The notes below the pieces were generated by a model that was given only the letters and a program-made list of their open reading frames with translations, was not told the DNA's origin and did not search any database. Shown here piece after piece: positions 36,664 to 45,739 of a stretch of 64,000 bases of DNA. The DNA is from Mesorhizobium sp. BR1-1-16 (GTDB lineage: Bacteria > Pseudomonadota > Alphaproteobacteria > Rhizobiales > Kaistiaceae). How positions within the stretch are numbered: the first letter of the stretch is position 1; every line of letters begins with the position of its first letter. Both the position numbers and the translations under genes were made by a program. The stretch lies in the NCBI RefSeq assembly GCF_020165495.1, contig NZ_JAIUIE010000001.1:1-64000 (forward strand). Reading direction: 5' to 3'.

Positions 36664-37826
36664 CGTCCATACTTCTCCCCGACAGCGAGGCCGAGCTCGA
36701 GGCGATCATTGCCGAGGCCGCCGCGACCGCATCGCCGATCGCCATTCATGGCGGCGGGAGCCGCGATATCGGCCGGCCCGTTCAGGCGGCGCGTGTGCTG
36801 TCGACGCAGGCGATGACCGGCGTGACCCTCTATGAGCCGCATGAACTGGTCTTGTCCGCCCGCGCCGGCACGCCGCTTGCTGAGATCGAGGCGCTGCTCG
36901 ACCAGAACCGCCAGCGCCTTGCTTTCGAGCCGATCGATTATCGGCCGCTGCTCGGCACACACGGCCAACCGACAATCGGCGGCGTCACGGCGTCGAATGC
37001 GAGCGGCCCACGGCGGATCCAGGCCGGAGCGGCACGCGATCATCTGATCGGGATCCGCGCCACCACCGGCCGCGGCGAGACGATCAAGTCGGGCGGCCGC
37101 GTGATGAAGAACGTCACCGGCTATGACTTCGTGAAGCTGCTCGCTGGCTCATGGGGGACGCTCGGCGTGCTGACTGAAGTGACCTACAAGCTGCTGCCGA
37201 AAGCGGAGACCGAGACGACGCTCGTTTTTGAGGGTCTCGACGATATCCGCGCCGTCGAGGCGATGACCACCGCGCTCGGAACGCCGTTCGAGATCACCGG
37301 CGCCGCGCATCTGCCGGGAACGCCTTCGCAGACGCTGCTCCGCTTCGAGGGCTTCGCCAATTCCTGCGAATATCGCACCGCGCGGCTGCGCGAGCTGCTC
37401 GCCGCCTTTGGCGATGCGGAGGCTGTTCGCGATGGCGCATCCGCCGATCTCTGGCGCGCCATCCGCGATGCGGGTCCGCTCGATGCCGGCGAGGACGAGG
37501 TCGTCTGGCGCATTTCGGTCAAGCCGACAGACGGCCCGGCGGTCGCCGCACGGCTGCATGCGGAACTCGGCGCACGCTACTTCTTTGATTGGTCGGGCGG
37601 GCTCGTTTGGGCCACGATCACGGGCCCGACGGACGGTGGCGCGGCGAGCGTGCGCAGCCTGATGGCGGCGCTCGGTGGCCATGCCACCATGATCCGCGCG
37701 CCGCATGGCCTCCGCGCCTCCATCGCAGCGTTCCAGCCGGAAGCGCCGGCGGTCAAGGCGATCACCCGCAGCATCCGCGAGAGCTTCGACCCGGCCGGCG
37801 TGCTTAATCCGGGACGGATGGGATAA
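36660..37826 (+). CDS. glcE: Glycolate oxidase subunit GlcE (FAD-binding)
   Basis: A 388-residue FAD-binding subunit. It has the IAIHGGGSRDIG and LGTHGQPTIGGVTASNASGP FAD-domain motifs and GGRVMKNVTGYDFVKLLAGS. I place the start at a TTG whose last two bases begin the glcD stop codon (TTGA), giving an N-terminus TSILLPDSEAELEAII that matches the family; no ATG exists in a sensible place and the upstream frame lies wholly inside glcD. The overlap implies translational coupling. Confidence 0.9.
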   Translation: MTSILLPDSEAELEAIIAEAAATASPIAIHGGGSRDIGRPVQAARVLSTQAMTGVTLYEPHELVLSARAGTPLAEIEALLDQNRQRLAFEPIDYRPLLGTHGQPTIGGVTASNASGPRRIQAGAARDHLIGIRATTGRGETIKSGGRVMKNVTGYDFVKLLAGSWGTLGVLTEVTYKLLPKAETETTLVFEGLDDIRAVEAMTTALGTPFEITGAAHLPGTPSQTLLRFEGFANSCEYRTARLRELLAAFGDAEAVRDGASADLWRAIRDAGPLDAGEDEVVWRISVKPTDGPAVAARLHAELGARYFFDWSGGLVWATITGPTDGGAASVRSLMAALGGHATMIRAPHGLRASIAAFQPEAPAVKAITRSIRESFDPAGVLNPGRMG

Positions 37827-37828
37827 CA

Positions 37829-39130
37829 ATGCAAACCTCGTTCACCCTCGCCCAGCTTGCCGATCCGGACACGCGCGAATCCGAGAAGATCCTTCGGACC
37901 TGCGTTCATTGCGGCTTCTGCACGGCGACCTGCCCGACCTATCTGCTGCTGGGCGACGAGCTCGACAGCCCGCGTGGCCGCATCTACCTGATCAAGGACA
38001 TGCTGGAGGGCGGCAAGCCGGCCAATGACGAGGTCGTCAAGCATGTCGACCGTTGTCTTTCATGCCTTTCCTGCATGACGACTTGCCCATCGGGCGTGCA
38101 CTACATGCATCTCGTCGATCATGCGCGGGCGCATATCGAGGAGACCTATCGCCGGCCCTTCGCCGATCGTGTGATGCGCAGCCTGATCGCGCATGTGCTG
38201 CCCTATCGCAGCCGCTTTCGGCTGGCGTTGGTCGGCGCTGCCGCGGCGCGGCCTTTCGCGCGCAGCATCGGACGCATGCCGGGCCTTGCCCGCATCGGCG
38301 CGATGCTGGCGCTCGCGCCGCGCTTTCCCTCGGGTCGCAGCACGTCCGAAGTGCCGGGCACCTTCACAGCGGAGGGGCAGCGGCGGGGGCGCGTCGCACT
38401 GCTCGCCGGCTGCGTCCAGCCGGTGCTCGATCCCGCCATCAACGAGGCGGCGATCCGCCTGCTGACGCGCATCGGCGTCGAAGTGGTCATCGCCAAGGGC
38501 GACAAATGCTGCGGTTCGCTGGCCCATCACATGGGCCGTTCGGACGATGCGCATGCGACCGCGAAGGCGACGATCGACGGCTGGATCGCCGAGATGGACG
38601 GCGCGGGGCTCGACGCCATCCTCGTCACTGCTTCCGGCTGCGGCACGACGATCAAGGACTACGGCTTCATGTTCCGAGAGGATCCGGCCTATGCCGAAAA
38701 GGCGGCGCGGGTCTCGTCCATCGCTCGCGACATCACCGAATATCTGGAAACGCTCAAGCTGGAGCGCGCCGCGCCGCCCGAGCCGCTGACCGTCGCCTAT
38801 CACTCGGCCTGCTCGTTGCAGCACGGCCAGCAGATCAAGGTGACGCCGAAGACGCTGCTGCAGCGTGCCGGGTTCACCGTGCGCGACGTCCCCGAGGGTC
38901 ATATCTGCTGCGGTTCGGCCGGGACCTACAACATGCTGCAGCCCGAGATTTCGGGCCAGCTCAAGGCGCGCAAGCTCGCCAACATTGCCAAGGTGAAACC
39001 CGACATCATTGCCGCCGGCAATATCGGCTGCATGACGCAGCTCGCCTCGGGCACGGCGACGCCGGTGGTGCACACGATCGAGTTGCTCGACTGGGCCTAT
39101 GGCGGTCCGAAGCCTGAGGGCATCGCGTAA
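37829..39130 (+). CDS. glcF: Glycolate oxidase iron-sulfur subunit GlcF
   Basis: A 433-residue subunit carrying two 4Fe-4S motifs, CVHCGFCTATCP (about residue 25) and CLSCLSCMTTCP (about 75), and two CCG domains (KCCGSLAHHM and ICCGSAGTYN), which pass electrons from the FAD subunits towards quinone. The start follows the glcE stop by two bases. It completes the complex; no glcC or glycolate permease is present nearby. Confidence 0.94.
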   Translation: MQTSFTLAQLADPDTRESEKILRTCVHCGFCTATCPTYLLLGDELDSPRGRIYLIKDMLEGGKPANDEVVKHVDRCLSCLSCMTTCPSGVHYMHLVDHARAHIEETYRRPFADRVMRSLIAHVLPYRSRFRLALVGAAAARPFARSIGRMPGLARIGAMLALAPRFPSGRSTSEVPGTFTAEGQRRGRVALLAGCVQPVLDPAINEAAIRLLTRIGVEVVIAKGDKCCGSLAHHMGRSDDAHATAKATIDGWIAEMDGAGLDAILVTASGCGTTIKDYGFMFREDPAYAEKAARVSSIARDITEYLETLKLERAAPPEPLTVAYHSACSLQHGQQIKVTPKTLLQRAGFTVRDVPEGHICCGSAGTYNMLQPEISGQLKARKLANIAKVKPDIIAAGNIGCMTQLASGTATPVVHTIELLDWAYGGPKPEGIA

Positions 39131-39144
39131 AGCCTTCTGCGAAA

Positions 39145-39169
39145 GCGCGGCATCTTGAGAATGCCGCGC
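39145..39169. terminator. Terminator-like hairpin between convergent genes
   Basis: Perfect nine-base stem GCGCGGCAT/ATGCCGCGC with loop CTTGAGA, in the 55-base gap between glcF and the convergent flavin oxidoreductase gene. No long T-run follows on either strand, so termination is likely but not certain. Confidence 0.45.
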
Positions 39170-39185
39170 CTTAGCGATGGCTGCG

Positions 39186-40208
39186 TCAGCGCCAGCCGAG
39201 CGCCGGTGCCACATGCTTCAGGATGGCCTCGATCACATGGGCGTTGTAGTCGACGCCGAGCTGGTTCGGGACGGTCAGAAGCAACGTATCCGCCGCCGCG
39301 ACAGCTTCGTCCTGCTTCAGCTCCGCGATCAGCGCGTCCGGCTCGGCCGCATAGCTGCGGCCGAAGATCGCCCGCGTGTTCTCATCGATGAAACCAACCT
39401 GATCGCGGTCCTGCCCGCTGCGGCCGAAATAGGCGCGGTCGCGGTCGTCCATGATCGCGAAGATGCTGCGGCTCACCGAGACGCGCGGGGTCCGCTCATG
39501 GCCAGCTTCTTTCCAGGCCTCGCGAAAGGCTTCGATCTGTTTCGCCTGCTGGATATGGAACGGCTCGCCGGTCTCATCGTCCTTTAGTGTCGAACTCTGC
39601 AGGTTCATGCCCATCTTGGCGGCCCAGCGCGCGGTCGCGTTCGAACCGGCACCCCACCAGATGCGCTCGCGCAGCCCTGCCGAAAAAGGCTCAAGCCGCA
39701 GCAGCCCAGGCGGATTGGGGAACATCGGCCGCGGATTGGGCTTGGCGAAGCCTTCGCCGCGCAGCACGTCGAGGAACACCTCGGCATGGCGGCGACCCAT
39801 ATCCGCATCCGTCTGGCCCTCGGCCGGCGCATAGCCGAAATGGCGCCAGCCATCGATCACCTGTTCGGGCGAACCGCGGCTGATGCCGAGCTGGAGCCGG
39901 CCGCCCGAGATGATGTCGGCGGCGCCAGCATCCTCGACCATGTAGAGCGGGTTCTCATAGCGCATGTCGATGACGCCCGTGCCGATCTCGATGCGCTTGG
40001 TCTTGGCGCCGACGGCCGCGAGAAGCGGGAACGGCGAGGCGAGCTGGCGCGCGAAGTGGTGCACGCGGAAATAGGCACCGTCCGCTCCGAGTTCTTCGGC
40101 GGCGACGGCCAAGTCGATCGATTGCAGCAGCGTGTCGGAGGCCGACCGCGTGCCCGATTGGGGGGAGGGCGACCAGTGCCCGAACGAAAGAAAGCCGATC
40201 TTCTTCAT
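39186..40208 (-). CDS. LLM-class flavin-dependent oxidoreductase
   Basis: A 340-residue bacterial-luciferase-like flavin enzyme. Features are the start KKIGFLSFGHW, the internal FRVHHFARQLASPFPLLAAV and GTGVIDMRYENPLYMVEDAG segments, and QLGISRGSPEQ. The ATG at 40208 gives the usual length and the expected N-terminal strand. Such enzymes oxidise diverse substrates with FMNH2 or F420. Substrate cannot be told. It is convergent with glcF. Confidence 0.9.
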   Translation of the reverse strand: MKKIGFLSFGHWSPSPQSGTRSASDTLLQSIDLAVAAEELGADGAYFRVHHFARQLASPFPLLAAVGAKTKRIEIGTGVIDMRYENPLYMVEDAGAADIISGGRLQLGISRGSPEQVIDGWRHFGYAPAEGQTDADMGRRHAEVFLDVLRGEGFAKPNPRPMFPNPPGLLRLEPFSAGLRERIWWGAGSNATARWAAKMGMNLQSSTLKDDETGEPFHIQQAKQIEAFREAWKEAGHERTPRVSVSRSIFAIMDDRDRAYFGRSGQDRDQVGFIDENTRAIFGRSYAAEPDALIAELKQDEAVAAADTLLLTVPNQLGVDYNAHVIEAILKHVAPALGWR

Positions 40209-40320
40209 GAATTGAACGCCCGTTGCCCGTGATTCTGTGTGCAGCACAGATGGCCGTTGCTGAAGCTCGGGGCAAGTCGCGCGGGCCTTCGGGCGCGGTG
40301 CGTTTCGATGGACGCTCTGT

Positions 40321-40893
40321 TCACTGCTCGGCGCTGCAGCGCAGATTGTTTGATCGCGTCAGCTTTCCGCTGGTGAAATCGAAGGTGGCCAGCGCCTCGA
40401 TCACCGGGGTCAATCCATTCTTCTCGATCGAGGCGAGATCTTTGCAGTTCTTCTTGGTCGCCTTTTCGGCGCTGCCGGTCCAGAACACCACCTTGGATGA
40501 ATCGATCTTGATATCGTCGTCGGAATAGCCGCCTGAAAAGACCTGTTTCTTGCTCGCGAGGTCATAGATCAGCAGGTCGCGGTCCGGACCGGTTCCCGCG
40601 TCGATCAGCAAATAATTGCCGACGAGCTTGAGCAGGTAAAACGCGTCGTCGCGAGATCCGACGACGAAGTCCGTCTTCAGCTTCTTGGTGCTGCAGGCTG
40701 GCTTCGGCGAGGCCGTGTTGTCACGCACGAGATAGGTGTTGCCGACATCCTCGCCATGCGAAACCTCGACGATCAGATAGGACGCATTCGAGGTGCATTT
40801 CGGCGCCGCTAGCGCTGGCGTTGCAAGGCCTGCGGCGAGGGCAATACCGAGGCCGATCGAGCCGCATAACATCCGTCTTGGCCAGGCAGCCAT
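40321..40893 (-). CDS. Exported protein of unknown function
   Basis: A 190-residue protein with a signal peptide (hydrophobic core SIGLGIALAAGLATPALA, cleaved near residue 30). The mature region has paired cysteines (PACSTKK, KNCKD, LRCSAEQ) and Tyr/Asp-rich strands such as YLLIDAGTGPDRDLLIYDL. I do not recognise a domain. It starts at an ATG behind GACGGGG. It lies downstream of a TetR gene on the same strand without an obvious link. Confidence 0.7.
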   Translation of the reverse strand: MAAWPRRMLCGSIGLGIALAAGLATPALAAPKCTSNASYLIVEVSHGEDVGNTYLVRDNTASPKPACSTKKLKTDFVVGSRDDAFYLLKLVGNYLLIDAGTGPDRDLLIYDLASKKQVFSGGYSDDDIKIDSSKVVFWTGSAEKATKKNCKDLASIEKNGLTPVIEALATFDFTSGKLTRSNNLRCSAEQ

Positions 40894-40973
40894 ATTCCCC
40901 GTCTCCCATCCTGTTCGATCGAGCGGAAGCCCCCGCCAGATCGCAGGATGATCCGTGCGGATAGAGCCCCGCG

Positions 40974-41585
40974 TCAAGCGATAGCTGGTTCCACAAGCGC
41001 GCCCCGGACGATGATCCGCGCCAGACCGCGGGCCTCGTTCTCGATCGCTTCCGCCGACAGTCCACAAACGTCACCGAGCACCACTACGGTTTCGATCCCG
41101 GTCAGGAGCGCGAGGCCGTGAACGATGCGATCAAGCGCGGCGGGGGGGAGTTCGGTCGCAACCGGCGTGAGCGCTTGCCGGATCCAGCCCAGCCGCCGTC
41201 CGCCGCGCGGCGCCGCAGGCCGCTTTCCACCCCCAACCGAGACGCTGAGAAAGGTGCGGAAGAGCGCCTCGTTGGCCAGCACCAGCCCGATGATCGAGCC
41301 GACGATGATCTCGGCGCGTTCGGCGGGAGTGGCCTCATCAGGGGCCTGGGCAAAGCGGACTTCGGCAAATTCGCGGGCTATGGCATCGAGCACAGCCTCC
41401 TGCGCCATCGCCTCCGGCGCCGAGAAATAGCGATAGGCCGTGGCGCGCGAGATCTGGGCCCGGTCGGCCGCCTCGGCAACGGTGGGGTGCATTCCTTCCG
41501 CCAGAAGATCGCGCGCCGCCGCCAGCAGCGCATTCCGCGTCCGCTGTTTTTGTGCAACCCGCTCGAAACTCTCTTGACTGGCCAC
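40974..41585 (-). CDS. TetR-family transcriptional regulator
   Basis: A 203-residue TetR repressor. The N-terminal helix-turn-helix is TVAEAADRAQISRATAYRYF (about residues 34-54) and the rest is the helical ligand domain. The start is a GTG with AGAGG upstream; earlier in-frame starts would cross the cupin promoter. It is divergent from the cupin gene 71 bases away, so it probably controls that gene and itself. Confidence 0.85.
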   Translation of the reverse strand: MASQESFERVAQKQRTRNALLAAARDLLAEGMHPTVAEAADRAQISRATAYRYFSAPEAMAQEAVLDAIAREFAEVRFAQAPDEATPAERAEIIVGSIIGLVLANEALFRTFLSVSVGGGKRPAAPRGGRRLGWIRQALTPVATELPPAALDRIVHGLALLTGIETVVVLGDVCGLSAEAIENEARGLARIIVRGALVEPAIA

Positions 41586-41656
41586 AGTAAAACCTCTTAT
41601 GAGACAAATGTCGCGTAACGATAAAAATGTATCACCAGCAAGGGACTTTCGCAATC

Positions 41657-42139
41657 ATGACTGCCCATCAGACCGTTCAGGCCCAGCCCAAGACCGTCCC
41701 CGAGACGATCCACCTGCTTGGCACGCTCGTCACCTTCCGCGCCCTCTCTGCCGATACGGAAGGCGCCTTCTCGCTGGTCGAGGCGCTGACGGCGCCCGGC
41801 CAAGGCACGCCGCCCCATCTCCAGCGTGATGACGCGGAAGCCTTTTACGTGCTTGAGGGAGAGTTCGAATTCATGCTCGCGGGAGCCACAGCGCGCAGCG
41901 GGCCGGGCGCGTTTCATTATGTGCCGCGCGGCGTTCCACACGGCTTTCGCAATCCGGGCGACAAGCCCGCGCGCATGCTGATCATCAATCTGCCGGGTGG
42001 CCTGCATGAGAATTTCTTCCGCGAAGCCGGCGATCCTGTCGCGGATAGTTCGGTGTTTCCGCCGATGACGCCGCCCGACATTCCCCGTCTGGTTGCCGCC
42101 GCGGGGCGCTATGGCATCGAGATGCTGCCGCCGGCATGA
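41657..42139 (+). CDS. Cupin-domain protein
   Basis: A 160-residue single-cupin protein of the quercetinase-like group. Metal-site motifs are HLQRDDAEAFYVLEGEFEF (His-x-x-x-x-Glu pattern) and YVPRGVPHGFRN near residues 55-100. An AAGGGA site lies about eleven bases before this ATG; an ATG at 41627 extends it by ten residues without a better site. It diverges from a TetR regulator, which suggests it is induced by a small molecule. Function within the cupins is not defined. Confidence 0.88.
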   Translation: MTAHQTVQAQPKTVPETIHLLGTLVTFRALSADTEGAFSLVEALTAPGQGTPPHLQRDDAEAFYVLEGEFEFMLAGATARSGPGAFHYVPRGVPHGFRNPGDKPARMLIINLPGGLHENFFREAGDPVADSSVFPPMTPPDIPRLVAAAGRYGIEMLPPA

Positions 42140-42166
42140 CGCGGCAGCCCAATGCGATCCGGCAGG

Positions 42167-43549
42167 CTATTGCGCCTTCCGGATCGCGGCGACCGTCAGG
42201 TCGATAAGGGCGCTCGTGGTCGTCTTGGCCGGACGGCGCATATAGGTGACGAGGTCGTCGCCGATAGGGCTGGTCCAGCGCTTGTCGATCGCGGCCATGC
42301 CCTTCGCCGCGCCGATCGCCGACAGCATCTGTGCAGCGTTGCAGTCGACGTCATGGCCGCAGCCGCCGATAATCGCCAGCGTCTCGTCGAAATCGCCCTC
42401 GCCAAACCAGAGCGCGACAACCTGCGCCGCTGCATTTGGATAGGCGTGGATCCAGTTATATTCGACATATTCGGCGTCGCAGCGTGCCCAGGCTGTCTCC
42501 CAGTCGGGCGCGGTCTTCGCCGCCTCGAGCGCAAAGCGCACCACCGCGCCATATTCGGTGTCGGCCGGCATCAGCGCGACAGTTTCTTCGGTGAGTGCGC
42601 GGAAGTCGTTCGTGACAAATGCGCGGGCGACGAGCACGGCGTTGAACACCTCGCCGAGAATGCCGTTGCCGGTGTGCGAGACTTCGGCGTCCAGCCAGGC
42701 GAGACGCGCGGCCTCGCGGGCGCGGCCGGGCGCGACCATGCCGCAGATCGCGCCGCGCATCTGCGCGCCGATCCACTCGTCGAACGGATTGCCATCCTCG
42801 GCCGAAAGCGGCGGATAAAGGCCGCGCTTCAGATTGTCGAGGGCGATGGCTTCGGCTGACCAGGCGACGGGAATGAGCCCCACCCAGCGATCGGCGACAT
42901 CGGCGCTGGTCACGGCATGGCCCTTGTCCTCGAAGGCATAGAGGAAGGCGAGCTCGAAGGTGATGTCGTCATTGTAGGTGTTCGGCGGCCGCATGTAGCG
43001 GTCGATCCGTCCGAAGGCGGCCTTCAGCTTTTCGGCCGTATAGCCTTCGAGCGCCGTGCCGACGGCCGCGCCGATGATCTGGCCCCACCAGGCGCCGGCG
43101 ATCCGGTCGCGGAACCCATCCGCCCCGACGTCGACCGCGACATCGGCCGGAAAGGCTGCGCCGGCCGCGAATTCATCGAAGCGCGCGATGCGGCGCGTCT
43201 GTTGCGAGGGATGGTCCGGGTCAGGCGCAGCAGCGCGCAGGACAGCCTTGAGGCGCGCGTGAATCGCATGCAGTCTTTCGTAATCGCCGCGCGCGCAGGC
43301 CTCAAGGCCTGACTTGAGCAGATCCTCAAGCGGCGGGACGCGCCAGCCCTTGTTTTCAAGTGACTGCACGGCTGCGACGGCGAGGCTCTCGGGCGCGCCG
43401 GAGCCGGGCACATTCGATTGCCAGAACAGCTTCAGCCAGAAATCCTGTTCGCGAATCGCCGCCGACGCATCCCAGGTCTGCTCCTCTTCGGCCAAGAGAA
43501 CCGGCTCGGCGTTGCGGAGGAGGTCGCGGGCGTATTCCCAGGCTTTCAT
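42167..43549 (-). CDS. ADP-ribosylglycohydrolase-family protein
   Basis: A 460-residue protein whose C-terminal two-thirds is an ADP-ribosylglycohydrolase (ARH) fold. NDDITFELAFLYAFED (about residue 197) corresponds to the TDDT block, and IIGGCGHDVDCNAAQML (about 400) to the GxDxDxxAA metal block. The first metal motif, normally GDALG, reads AWWGQIIGAAVG and lacks its Asp. About 140 residues precede the domain and look like a separate helical module. Relatives include nucleoside or ADP-ribose hydrolases. Convergent with the cupin gene by 27 bases. Confidence 0.85.
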   Translation of the reverse strand: MKAWEYARDLLRNAEPVLLAEEEQTWDASAAIREQDFWLKLFWQSNVPGSGAPESLAVAAVQSLENKGWRVPPLEDLLKSGLEACARGDYERLHAIHARLKAVLRAAAPDPDHPSQQTRRIARFDEFAAGAAFPADVAVDVGADGFRDRIAGAWWGQIIGAAVGTALEGYTAEKLKAAFGRIDRYMRPPNTYNDDITFELAFLYAFEDKGHAVTSADVADRWVGLIPVAWSAEAIALDNLKRGLYPPLSAEDGNPFDEWIGAQMRGAICGMVAPGRAREAARLAWLDAEVSHTGNGILGEVFNAVLVARAFVTNDFRALTEETVALMPADTEYGAVVRFALEAAKTAPDWETAWARCDAEYVEYNWIHAYPNAAAQVVALWFGEGDFDETLAIIGGCGHDVDCNAAQMLSAIGAAKGMAAIDKRWTSPIGDDLVTYMRRPAKTTTSALIDLTVAAIRKAQ

Positions 43550-43660
43550 CGAGGCTCCTGCTAGTGGATGTTCGCGGGCGTTTCCGCGAGCCGGCAGAGG
43601 TTAAGGGATTTCACCGGCCTGTCGACAGCCAAGCCGTTCGATATCGAGGAGTTTTCAACG

Positions 43661-44224
43661 ATGGCGAGCTATGTCGCGCTGCTTTATTCGATCGTCCTCG
43701 GCGAGGGCCGACGCGTCATGATGGCCGATCTTCGCGCGATGGCCGCTGGACTGGGCCTTGGTCATCCCGAAACCGTGGTCGCCACCGGCAATCTGGTCTT
43801 CGACGCCGACGACACCCCGATCGCCACGCTGGAGCAGCAACTGGAAGCAGCCTTCGTCGCGCGGTTCGGCAAGCGGGTCGACATCATCCTGCGCGGTGCC
43901 TGGGCATGGCATCGGCTCGCGGCCGGCAATCCCTTCCGCGAAGCTGCTGCCGCTGATGGAAGCCTCGTGCATGTCCGCGTGATGCGGGAAAGGCTGACCG
44001 ACAAAGAACTGGATCGCCTCGCGCCCTATGCAAGCGGGGGCGAGCAGATGCGCGTCGTCGATGGCGATCTCTGGATCCATTTCGCTGGCCAGCGGCCAAG
44101 CGAGGGTCGAATGCTGGGCCAGCTTTCGGCGCGCCGCGGCGGCATCGGAACGGTCCGCAACTGGAACACCGTCGTCAAGATCGCCGCGATGCTCGAGGCT
44201 CGCGGACAGGCAGCGGAACCCTAG
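43661..44224 (+). CDS. DUF1697 protein
   Basis: A 187-residue DUF1697 protein: opening YVALLYSIVLGEGRRVMMAD, VATGNLVFDAD (family TGNVVF block) and the ending RRGGIGTVRNWNTVVKIAAM, which matches the TTRNWNTV block. GAGGAG is about ten bases before the ATG. The family is uncharacterised, though common. It overlaps the convergent acetolactate decarboxylase gene by four bases at the stop. Confidence 0.9.
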   Translation: MASYVALLYSIVLGEGRRVMMADLRAMAAGLGLGHPETVVATGNLVFDADDTPIATLEQQLEAAFVARFGKRVDIILRGAWAWHRLAAGNPFREAAAADGSLVHVRVMRERLTDKELDRLAPYASGGEQMRVVDGDLWIHFAGQRPSEGRMLGQLSARRGGIGTVRNWNTVVKIAAMLEARGQAAEP

Positions 44225-45042
44225 TGATCATGCTCGGCGAAGGCGAGCGCCGCAGCCGTATCGCCGCTGATATGCGCCTTCAGGAACGCCTCGGTTTCCG
44301 GCAGCGCCAGATGGAATTGCGTCAGCGGCTCGACCTGCAACGTCAAGCGGTCGGCCTTGATGTCGAGGACATGTCCGCCCTTAAGGCGATCGCGCGAGAT
44401 GAAATGAAAATGATAGCCGGCGACGCTGAACGGGCCTGAGAATTCCGGCGACCAGATGCCGACCAGCGTCCCCTCGATATCCGTCAGCGTGAATTCATGC
44501 TGGGTCTTCACCGCGTCGACGAGCTTGGTGCCCGGCGGCGGCGGGCTGACCGCGCGAGCCTTCACGGCTGCGAAGCGGCCATCGAGCCGCATCGCGTAGA
44601 AGATGTTGCCGGAAGCGCGGAACGGGTCGCAGAGCGCTTCGAGATGGGAAAAGCTCGTCACTTCGGCGATCGCCGCCTGCTGTTCGGAGGCGAAGCGCGT
44701 GACGATCGCGAAGGGCACGCCAGCGTCTTCCGGCGCTTCGGTGACGGTGCCCGAAACATCCGCGTGATAGGCGCGGCCATCGAGGATGATCATCTCGCCG
44801 TCGAGCCCAGTGAAGGTGCCGAGCCCGAAATCGCCATGGTCGAGGATCGTCGCGACGCTGGCCTCGCGGTCATAGACGCCGGCGACGAGTGCGCCTGACG
44901 TTGAAACCTGGAACACGGTGTGCAGCGATGTCTCGAAATAAGCCGCAAGCGCATCGCGGACGATGGCATCGAGGCTTCGGCCGGAGCGCGCGATCTCCGA
45001 ATGGATGGCGGCGCGCAGAGAGGCCGGGAGCTTGATGTGCAT
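44221..45042 (-). CDS. budA: Acetolactate decarboxylase with N-terminal ribbon-helix-helix-like segment
   Basis: A 273-residue enzyme expected to turn 2-acetolactate into acetoin. The decarboxylase domain begins at HTVFQVSTSGALVAGVYD (about residue 42), has the DFGLGTFTGLDGEMIILDG block and the zinc site FHFISRDRLKGGHVLD with two of the His ligands. The first 40 residues (HIKLPASLRAAIHSEIARSG, then RSLDAIVRDALAAYFET) have the strand-helix-helix pattern of Arc/CopG DNA-binding proteins. Similar N-terminal segments occur, as I recall, in other rhizobial homologues. No acetolactate synthase gene is near. Confidence 0.85.
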   Translation of the reverse strand: MHIKLPASLRAAIHSEIARSGRSLDAIVRDALAAYFETSLHTVFQVSTSGALVAGVYDREASVATILDHGDFGLGTFTGLDGEMIILDGRAYHADVSGTVTEAPEDAGVPFAIVTRFASEQQAAIAEVTSFSHLEALCDPFRASGNIFYAMRLDGRFAAVKARAVSPPPPGTKLVDAVKTQHEFTLTDIEGTLVGIWSPEFSGPFSVAGYHFHFISRDRLKGGHVLDIKADRLTLQVEPLTQFHLALPETEAFLKAHISGDTAAALAFAEHDH

Positions 45043-45138
45043 AATGTCCGTGAGCCGGTTCGAAGTTGGAGTCGGCCGCACAGTGCGGCGCGGCGTCCGT
45101 CCTGGCAAGGCGCGCGGCAACGTTGCGCGCCTTTCTGC

Positions 45139-45738
45139 TCAGCCGTTCTCGGCCAGCTGTTTCAGCTTCGCCACCCGCGTCGGCTGGTCCTCTTCCAGCG
45201 AGATCGTGCTGGTGAGCGCGCCCTTGCCGTCCATCAGGTAGACGGTCGCCGTGTGGTTCATCGTGTAGTCTCCGCCCTCCGTCGGCACCTTTTCGTAGAA
45301 GACGCGATAGGCCTTGGCGAGACTGGCGATCTCGGCCGGTGTCCCCGAAAGACCGGTGATCCGGGGGTCGAAGGCCGAGAGGTATTCCTTGAGCGTTTCC
45401 GGCGTGTCACGTTCCGGGTCGACGCTGACGAACAGAACCTTGAGCTTGTCGGCGAGCGGGCCGAGCTGTTCGAGATCGAGTGTCAGGTCCGAAAGCGTCG
45501 TCGGACAGACATTGGGACAGCGCGTGAAGCCAAAGAACACGGCAAAGGGCTTGCCGCCGAGATCGGCATTGGTGAACCTTCGTCCGTCCTCCGCCGTCAG
45601 ATCGATCGGTCCGCCGACCGGATAGCGTGGCGCCGATGGCGCCCCGCCATGCGTCAGATGATAGCCGATCATGCCGGAGACGCCGAGGGCGACGACCGCC
45701 GACAGCGCCATGAGGGCGAGCCGCGTCCGGCCGGCCAT
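45139..45738 (-). CDS. SCO-family copper delivery protein
   Basis: A 199-residue SCO1/SenC protein: an N-terminal membrane anchor (ALMALSAVVALGVSGMIGY), a thioredoxin fold with the copper-binding GFTRCPNVCPTTLSDL CxxxC motif (about residue 75) and the third ligand His in YTMNHTATVYL. It delivers copper to the Cu-A site of cytochrome oxidase. It is last in a block with the PCuAC and DUF2946 genes; the gap to PCuAC is one base. Confidence 0.93.
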   Translation of the reverse strand: MAGRTRLALMALSAVVALGVSGMIGYHLTHGGAPSAPRYPVGGPIDLTAEDGRRFTNADLGGKPFAVFFGFTRCPNVCPTTLSDLTLDLEQLGPLADKLKVLFVSVDPERDTPETLKEYLSAFDPRITGLSGTPAEIASLAKAYRVFYEKVPTEGGDYTMNHTATVYLMDGKGALTSTISLEEDQPTRVAKLKQLAENG

Positions 45739-45739
45739 C

